Positions 58,232 through 64,000 of a stretch of DNA of 64,000 bases are shown here, piece by piece. Every line of letters begins with the position of its first letter. Position 1 is the first letter of the stretch. The notes below the pieces were generated by a model that was not told where the DNA came from, made no database searches, and worked only from the letters and a program-made list of their open reading frames with translations. This stretch comes from Hydractinia symbiolongicarpus. Taxonomy: Eukaryota > Cnidaria > Hydrozoa > Anthoathecata > Hydractiniidae. Made by a program: the position numbers and the translations under genes. The DNA is taken from positions 17,482,001 through 17,546,000 of the forward strand of contig NC_079884.1 of the NCBI RefSeq assembly GCF_029227915.1. The letters run 5' to 3'.

Positions 58232-59266
58232 CATTTACTCTTATAAACCAAAGGCAAAGTATACCCCTACACATGGGCGCTATCTCGAGAGACTCAAGGG
58301 CGAAGATCTCGCAACGCAAGATATCGTTATTGACGCGAAGGGTTCCTCACTCAAGGTGAATTTTCCATACAGCTTCATCGACTACGAGTTCCACTCTGGT
58401 GCGGTGTTGAATACATGGCAAAGCCACCCTTTCAGCCTCTGGTCCACTCAGCTCAATTTTGTTACATACTGCGCAACATCCGCTTGTGGTATCTCTATGC
58501 AGCATCTAACCACCTCTTTACCTCTTTTTCGCTCCGTTTACCGTTTCCACGTGTTTACCGTTTCCACGTGTACTTCCAGATTCGAAAAGTACCCCAAGAC
58601 CTCGAAGTATCTCTACCGGGTTCCAATAGGTTTCGACGTTTCAACAACCCTTTCAACAACCAAAAATTCCAGCAATTTGTTGTAAGTAGTAGCGAGCAAG
58701 AGTGAAGGAAATAGACTTTGTTCAGTAGCTGGCAATCTCTTCGTAAAGACTAACTTGACAGCGGGTCTAGCTATTTCGATGAAGATTCATGGAGTCGATT
58801 GATTCTCGAAACCTCTCAAGGTCTCACGCGTATAGATATAGAGTAATTTTCCCAAAGCGTAAGATTTTACGCTTATTTGATACTTCAGAGCCAAGCTAAC
58901 GCGAGGTCCAACATAATCGGCAATTAAGGTAGTTCGATCGATGCGCAGCGTCTCTACTTGACGACTTTTGAAGAGCTGATCCTCCGCTCTAGTAACGCGG
59001 GCGAGGAAATAAGGTGATTCCAAAATGTGCTCAAATACGCGAGATCTAAAGTTGATTTCAGCGTTGCTCATGGAGTGTATAGGATACCTAGTAACAGGAC
59101 CCTTCATGTCGGGAGTACTTCTCTATTGGTGTTAACCCGCAGATTAACGCTGCCAGACCACAGAGTTCCAAACATCATCCATCAAGGCAAGAAATTCTTG
59201 GAAAAAGTACCATGCGTCAGATGCATGCCCCCAACAGACACGAGGATACCAAGGCTACCGTTATGA
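58227..59266 (+). pseudogene. Polinton structural-protein candidate, P3 copy
   Basis: Starts MSIYSYKPKAKYTPTHGRY; open to about 58,560, where a 17-bp tandem duplication shifts the frame. In the shifted frame the similarity to P1 resumes (RSVYRFHVY) and continues through FRRFNNPFNNQKFQQF. Later segments, interrupted by several stops, include VRFYAYLILQSQANARSNII and LKYARSKVDFSVAHGVYRIP, which I recognise from other cnidarian Polinton proteins. A minor capsid role is inference. The gene ends before a convergent hairpin at 59,315. Confidence 0.65.
58547..58580. repeat. 17-bp tandem duplication causing a frameshift
   Basis: gtttaccgtttccacgt occurs twice in a row. Seventeen is not a multiple of three, so the copy breaks the reading frame exactly where the related P1 gene is continuous. 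A clean, recent inactivating event. Confidence 0.85.
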
Positions 59267-59314
59267 CGTTGAGAGTAGGGCTAATCCTAGCCTTCATTTG
59301 GATTAAGAAATAGG

Positions 59315-59340
59315 TCTAATGTGTTTATCAACATACTAGA
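59315..59340. terminator. Hairpin between convergent P3 genes, copy 2
   Basis: tctaatgtgtt-tatc-aacatactaga: ten or eleven pairs including one wobble, with the same A/C mismatch position as the hairpin at 56,836. It lies between the plus-strand structural gene and the minus-strand coiled/membrane gene that ends at 59,347. Confidence 0.55.
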
Positions 59341-59346
59341 TCCTCA

Positions 59347-60632
59347 TCAATTCTTTCCACCCTTACTCCTCCTGTTCCCCACATAAGCCACCAGGATACC
59401 CACAGCAGCAACCAAAGCCATGTACAAGTGCTTTGCCGCGAACTCAACAACTCTCGCTGCAACTTTGAAGAAGAACGAGACCACGCTGCCTATGATCCCT
59501 GGTAACTCAGCACCTGCTTTACCTGCTAGATACTTCTGAAATTTTCCATGTCTTTCAAGCTGTTTTCGCACAAAACCTTTGCCCCCAGCACCCCTCTCGC
59601 TGCAGCTCCTCCGACAGCACCTGTACTTCCTCCCGTAATGGCAAGCACGATGGTTAAAATCAGGAGATCAACAGCGGAGCCTATGCTAGCTATGGTTAAG
59701 CCTTGTTCCTTGAAGAGGATCTTGAGCTTTTCAATTAGGGATGTGTCATTCCCCGCGATTTTCATGACTGTATATTTAATCGCCTTGAGCTGGGTATTGA
59801 TTTTGGAGAGACCATGTTCTCCTATTGCAGCCTTTCAATCATCCTTTAGCTTTTCATGATCTTCCTTGGCCTTATCGAGGTCCTCAACCCAGATAATTTG
59901 CTGCTCCTCTGATACGTCGGACCCAGCCTTCTTCCTCTTAAGCCTCTTGATTTTGTAATCTGCTTTTGAAAGCTCGCCATTGTAGTAGATCATCTTACTT
60001 TTCACGTTATTCAAGTCTTCCTTGAGTGTTTTAACATAGAAGTAAAGCCCTCTTTTCTCACGATCCACGAGGGCTTCATCGCCAAACAAAGCGTCGAGCA
60101 GGCTATCTGTGTCATCGAGCACGTTTTCGAGTAGCGGCAACATTTCGATGTCATCAGCCTTTTCATTGACATTATCCAATTCGTTAACTAGTTACTGAGC
60201 AAATGCTTTGCCTTTGTTTGGTGTTGTGGCATTGGTAAACCCTATGGTCCACAAGCGCCTTGCGCCCAAAACCGTCCGTAATCACGCCAACAGTTTTAAT
60301 TGTACCATCCTTATTTGCAAGCGCTATGTCCTTGTCTATACCTTTGTAGATGAGCTGATTATCTTGTAGTTCGAACCTGTCGTAATGGTTAGCGTTAGGC
60401 TGCTGCTCCAGCCCCTCACTTAGGTGTTTGTAAAGCGAGTCGACCTTTCCATTGACCACCTCCCACCTATGATTCTCTAGGCTATCGCCTGTAACTGCAC
60501 TACCAGCCCCTGACTGCTCTTCTGTCGTGGAACTAGGGAGATTGTCAGGCCTACTAAACTCCTCGGGCTTGTCTTGAATATCTTCCTCTTGTATAAAGCC
60601 TTCGTTATCGTATCCTGGATTTGCATCCCTTT
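59347..60632 (-). pseudogene. Polinton coiled-coil plus transmembrane protein, P3
   Basis: Order on the minus strand: acidic, disordered start (EEDIQDKPEEFSRPDN), a block with DGTIKTVGVITDGFGRKA, a frameshift near 60,190, a coiled region with LLDALFGDEALVDREKRGLY, a TGA near 59,834, then IAGNDTSLIEKLKILFKEQG and a hydrophobic Gly-rich segment, another frameshift near 59,540, and a C-terminal amphipathic/transmembrane end (ELPGIIGSVVSFFF, then LVAAVGILVAYVGNRR). I recognise this domain order from cnidarian Polinton proteins of unknown function. Confidence 0.65.
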
Positions 60633-60659
60633 ATTCAACCCTCATAACTCTACTAATAA

Positions 60660-61880
60660 ATGTACGGAACCAAGTTAGATCCTCACAAGGAAAAACTATG
60701 TTGGCAATGAAGGGGAAGAAGCAGCGTGTCAAAGTCTCCCATAACCCTAGCACGATCAATCAGAACGAAGATCTGTACGTGGATGTACCCAATTTGGGTA
60801 AAGATGATGTAATTTTTCCAGGCTCTTTAAAGCTCCTTTTCGACCTGGAACTTACTGGTACCAATACCAAGCGCACCCTCGTCAGCAACATCGGCAAGGC
60901 CCTGGTGCAGAACCTTTGCATAAGCCTGAATGGCTACGAAGTACAAAACATCAGCGATTACAATGTTTTCGGGGTGTATAGGGATCTGTGGCTCCCAAAA
61001 TTTAAACGCGAGAACAATCTAATTCTGAAAAGCATCAACCCAAATGATGGTAGAATCCGCGGCCTACAGGTAAAATCTGTTGAACATGCAAGAAATGCTG
61101 AAGAAAAGGCGATCGCAGCAGCTTACGGCAACACCTTTTGCATCCCCATCGGCAAAATGTTCGAATTGACCCGAGACTTGCCCTTCTACCGGCCTATACG
61201 ACAGGCTGCAGTTCGCCATACATTTCGCACCATATGACCAAGTCATAAAAGATGAAGGCACGGACACTTCAGGGTTTACAGCAGCCAAACCGGCTGATGC
61301 TGCTTACAAAATAACCAACATCTGCTTTGAGTTTGAGAAGTTTGCCAACGAGGGCCTCGCGAGTGCTATGAAGTCACGATACTCGAGGCTGGCCCTGCTC
61401 TATGAGCGTGTATTCCGCAGCAAGATTATAACGATGAAGAAAGCTGATACCTTCTACAACTTGCAAAACGATACTCCCGCCAAGTCTCTGAAGGGCGTCT
61501 TACTACTATTCGTAGATCCGGGGGAAATGCAACCTTATGCTGGCGCGAACGAGGTTTTCTACAACCCCAAGATCGAGAAAATCGCGATCACGGTGGAAGG
61601 TGAGCCTAACGAACTGTATAGCCACGCGATGTTGCCGAAAGATCATCTCGAACAAGTCTTTGAACTATTCGGTTATGTGAATAGCAAAATGACCATTGGG
61701 CAGTTCTTTAGTGAAAGATACGCGGTGTTCATCGACATCCGTGCGACACCCGATCACGGCTTGTACGGTAGTGGAAGGCCTCTACAGAGGCTGTCAGACG
61801 GTATCACTCTCCACAAGACCAAGAAAGCCGCCTGAGATGGGGATATCCGCTGCTACGTATACTTGCTCCAGGATGCGCAG
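60660..61880 (+). pseudogene. Major-capsid candidate, P3
   Basis: Starts at ATG 60,660 (MYGTKLDPHKEKLCWQ), frameshift near 60,705, then 60,698-61,237: VSHNPSTINQNEDLYVDVPN, LGKDDVIFPGSLKLLFDLEL, NIGKALVQNLCISLNGYEV, AIAAAYGNTFCIPIGKMFEL. A second frameshift near 61,210 and then SRYSRLALLYERVFRSKIIT, SLKGVLLLFVDPG, FYNPKIEKIAITVEGEPNEL, GSGRPLQRLSDGITLHKT; TGA at 61,833 followed in frame by YVYLLQDAQL. Two successive beta-rich halves fit a double-jelly-roll capsid (inference). The C-terminus matches the P1 fragment at 15,269. Confidence 0.7.
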
Positions 61881-61895
61881 TTGGACAAAAAAAAG

Positions 61896-62396
61896 ATGGA
61901 AGATGTCAAGAAATGTTCAAAATGTAATCACCCTTTTACATTAGACAACTTCATGATCAACAAACGTAATGGACAATTGACAAAAATGTGTATCAAATGC
62001 CTCGATATTCGGAAGGCGTCATATGAACGTACCAAATGCCACCATAGAAAGGAAAAAAGGAGTTGCTAAAATTGCGATTTCCCTGGTTATCAGTATAAGT
62101 TTATTCTGCACAGGATTCACTGGGCCTTAAACCATGATACGGAGATAGCCTCCACCGTGTATCTTGGTTGCGGTATCTGCACATTCATTGGTCACATCCA
62201 AGCCCAATTCAAAGATGGTATGGGCTGGGGCAATACAGGTGCTTGGGAATTTGACCACAAGATCCCGATAAAATACAGAGAGAATGGAGAATATCCCAGC
62301 CTGCAAGTGCAATTAGCAAGACTGCACTATACAAAAATGCAACCCATGTGGGTAAGCGAAAATCAAACTAAAGGCAACCGCTTCATCACAGAATAA
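61896..62396 (+). pseudogene. HNH-type zinc-binding endonuclease-like protein
   Basis: MEDVKKCSKCNHPFTLDNFM and KMCIKCLDIRKA form two Cys pairs; TAA at 62,067 interrupts; the frame then continues with YLGCGICTFIGHIQAQF, GMGWGNTGAWEFDHKIPIKY and LHYTKMQPMWVSENQTKGNR. The WxxDHxIP core plus the late asparagine-rich N-x-x-KGNR is typical of HNH-like proteins of large DNA viruses. It sits between capsid candidate and integrase; a role in element mobility or genome processing is inference. The single stop is the only visible lesion. Confidence 0.7.
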
Positions 62397-62398
62397 AC

Positions 62399-62722
62399 AT
62401 GGCAACAACTGGCGTACTCGTGGCATGTGCAGAGATTAACGCGTTGGCGTTTAGTGGCTCTAATTTTTTGTTCAGCAAACTCAGTGGGCATGGTGAAGAA
62501 GAGAGGAAACGACACGATAAAGCTATTGAACAACTCCGAGCTGCTCAAGCACAGTGGGTAAGAGACAGACAGAGCAAAATAGATTGGTACAACCAGCAGC
62601 GAGAGCTTAAACGCCAAGCTGGCGAAAGTTTGAAAAAGCTTGATGAGGGTATGAGAGACTATTACATCGCGACGATCGAGAAGGCCCCTAAGTTATCCGA
62701 CTTCTACAAACCAAGCAAGTAA
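62399..62722 (+). CDS. Small coiled-coil Polinton protein, intact
   Basis: 107 residues, ATG 2 nt after the previous stop. A short hydrophobic start (MATTGVLVACAEINALAFSG) is followed by a long charged helix (EEERKRHDKAIEQLRAAQAQ, LKRQAGESLKKLDEGMRDYY) and a short KLSDFYKPSK end. A membrane-anchored virion or assembly protein is plausible but unproven. Proteins of this look accompany cnidarian Polintons, in my recollection. Confidence 0.65.
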   Translation: MATTGVLVACAEINALAFSGSNFLFSKLSGHGEEERKRHDKAIEQLRAAQAQWVRDRQSKIDWYNQQRELKRQAGESLKKLDEGMRDYYIATIEKAPKLSDFYKPSK

Positions 62723-62806
62723 CAGCAGGACGGCGAACTGACGTGGGCTCGTTAGCACTTTTAGGTTTTCCAGCGTACAAGTATATGTAAGAAGAACATT
62801 TTTGAA

Positions 62807-63805
62807 ATGTATAATAAACATGTCAAAGTAAAGCATGTTGTTACGACTGAAGAAGCTGAAAAGCTAAGTCAAATCTACTACTCTCCAGAACATCTCTGGA
62901 CTGGACGCAAGGCGATCAAATTACTCTCTGAGAAGAGTGGCCTTTCTAAGAAGCGTGTTACTCACTGGCTGACCCGTCAACTGCTGTGGCATAGACATAT
63001 TCGAGGCCCCAAGCGCATCAATTATCCGCATTTTACCATCACAAAGCCCAACGAATTGCACCAATTTGGTTAGCTCTATATGCTCCATGACAAGCTGTCT
63101 AAAAATACGTATAAATACATCCTCACAGGCATCGACGTTGCTTCGAGGTATAAGGTAGCGAGGCCTTTACGTACGAAAAAGTCTAGCGAGGTTGCTAAAA
63201 TGATCAAGAACATTTACAAAGCGGGACCTCTGCGTTATCCGAAGACATTCCAGCGTGAGTTCAATTCAGATGTGACAAAGCTGCTGAAAAGCAAAGCGGT
63301 CAAGATAAAGCGTGCAACTACCAAACATCACCAAACTTTCACGGCTTTTGTGGAAAGTTATAACAAGGCGCTCGCGGAAAGGCTCTTCAAACCTCAAAAT
63401 GCGCAAGAGTTGGTCAGTGATGAACAAAGTAGTACATAAGTTAAACACTTGTACACTATCGTGAAAGGCATGAACAACACCAAGACCACTATGATTGGTA
63501 TGAAGCCAAGCAAGGCCATCAAATTCTATGAGGTACCGCAAGGCAAGGAAAGGCATGGTGAGAAACCGTTACCCGATGACTGCCTGTACTTGTATCTGCT
63601 GCAGCCTGGCGAGGAGCACGGTGATGCTAAAAGACGTGCAACAGACGCTTGGTGACAAGTAAGATGGCGAGCGACGACCCGAATTGGTGACGAGCAAGAA
63701 AACGTATACACTCGATCGTATTGTGACGGGTACACGTCTCCTGTACTATTTGGCTGATGTGCCCGAACGTAGTTTGTCTCAGAGGAGTTGATGCTAATAC
63801 CTTCT
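62807..63805 (+). pseudogene. Polinton retroviral-type integrase, catalytically broken
   Basis: N-terminal helical/zinc-like region with LWTGRKAIKLLSEKSGLSKK and VTHWLTRQ; the core starts NELHQFG followed by TAG, at the place where integrases of this family have the first catalytic Asp; KYILTGIDVASRYKVARPL is conserved; the second Asp segment (usually after YPKTFQ) is replaced by REFNS; the third motif keeps Glu (AFVESYNKALAERLF). The C-terminal domain continues through two frame changes (TYTLDRIVTGTRLLYYLAD) to about 63,805. Two of the three DDE residues are lost. Confidence 0.85.
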
Positions 63806-63858
63806 CGAGTTGGATGGTCATTTCAATGGTTTGCCCGCTGCGGGCGAACTGCTCACTT

Positions 63859-63889
63859 TGATAGGTGTCGGTGGCACCGACACATATCA
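63859..63889. terminator. Hairpin downstream of the integrase gene
   Basis: tgata-g-gtgtcggt-ggc-accgacac-a-tatca: 13 pairs with one mismatch and a 3-nt loop. It is a further member of the hairpins placed after P3 genes. A smaller gcccgctgcgggc hairpin lies just upstream at 63,832-63,844. Confidence 0.5.
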
Positions 63890-64000
63890 ATTTTGACCAC
63901 GTGGCTCGTGGTTTGGTCAGTCTGCGGGGGACTTGCTCAGTTGATACGATCGAGCTACAAAAATCTCCAACAACCCACCCAAGAGGAATGGTTCAGCCTC
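63890..64000. other. Window end, GC-rich sequence still within or next to P3
   Basis: No gene can be assigned in the last ~110 bases. Composition stays like P3, so the element probably extends beyond the window, where its right inverted repeat or further genes would be expected. Confidence 0.4.

Larger units (their letters stand above)
55184..63805. mobile_element. Polinton P3, GC-richer family, near-complete gene set
   Basis: Eleven genes: four plus-strand putative early genes, two minus-strand genes, one plus-strand structural gene, one minus-strand coiled/membrane gene, then major-capsid candidate, HNH protein, coiled small protein and integrase on the plus strand. ATPase and polymerase are not in the window and may lie beyond it or be lost. 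Nearly every gene has a stop or shift. The GC content is visibly higher than that of the surrounding genome, and the gene order at 55.2-58.5 kb matches P2. Confidence 0.88.

Noticed and set aside
58787-59107. Minus-strand 106-codon frame opposite the structural-protein gene
   Set aside because: The plus strand carries segments recognisable from other Polintons across the same bases; the minus frame has no such match.
63627-63890. Minus-strand 87-codon frame at the window end
   Set aside because: Opposes the C-terminal domain of the integrase, which is recognisable on the plus strand.

Overview
This window looks like the genome of an animal, most likely a cnidarian. The basis is an intron-rich, AT-rich host gene (RPAP2) surrounded by Polinton, P/THAP, CR1-like, Helentron, Harbinger and tRNA-SINE sequence of types common in cnidarian genomes. 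The lineage is an inference from protein-family resemblance; no search was run. There is no bacterial gene organisation, CRISPR array or rRNA.

Layout. 1-7.5 kb is repeat-rich and gene-poor. It holds a 345-bp dispersed repeat present twice and a 597-bp direct duplication with a 30/60-bp minisatellite; one copy of the duplication has taken a tRNA-derived SINE. 7.9-10.7 kb is a 5'-truncated LINE on the minus strand. 11.9-32.3 kb is the plus-strand host gene RPAP2 (RNA polymerase II-associated phosphatase): eleven exons were read by hand and all splice phases agree; only the first coding exon was not found. One of its introns (13,720-27,177) contains an AT-rich, internally deleted Polinton, P1 (14,551-26,198), bounded by ~95-bp inverted repeats and a GCTCAA target duplication. 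P1 is itself interrupted by a two-gene P/THAP transposon (15,980-20,475). A later intron carries a ~2.4-kb element with ~400-bp inverted repeats and a MITE. A Tigger-like MITE follows the gene.

33.9-36.8 kb is a fragment (P2) of a second, more GC-rich Polinton family, cut off at a GACA microsatellite. 36.8-43.4 kb is a giant inverted repeat with ~2.15-kb arms and a 1.4-kb spacer, both outer edges ending in GACA/CTGT microsatellite (830 bp on the right). 47.4-51.6 kb is a decayed Helentron with a 2A-like peptide, a cysteine-protease-like domain, Helitron N-terminal and helicase relics and an APE-type endonuclease. 52.2-53.7 kb holds Harbinger transposase fragments. 55.2 kb to about 63.8 kb is a larger copy (P3) of the same GC-rich Polinton family as P2. 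It carries a 24-residue-repeat protein, a Cys-rich miniprotein, a ssDNA-binding-like protein, a SAP-like protein, several structural-protein candidates including a major-capsid candidate, an HNH-type protein and a retroviral-type integrase. Most of these are broken by stops and frameshifts.

The genes of P2 and P3 are packed like a compact virus: genes on the same strand lie 0-4 nt apart (TAAATG junctions), convergent gene pairs are separated by hairpins of the same design, and one divergent pair starts from the two ends of a perfect 26-bp palindrome. One capsid-type gene carries a phase-correct A-AAA-AAA heptamer followed by a -1 frame change in both copies. These layout signals and the two-gene P element are the most novel-looking parts of the window.
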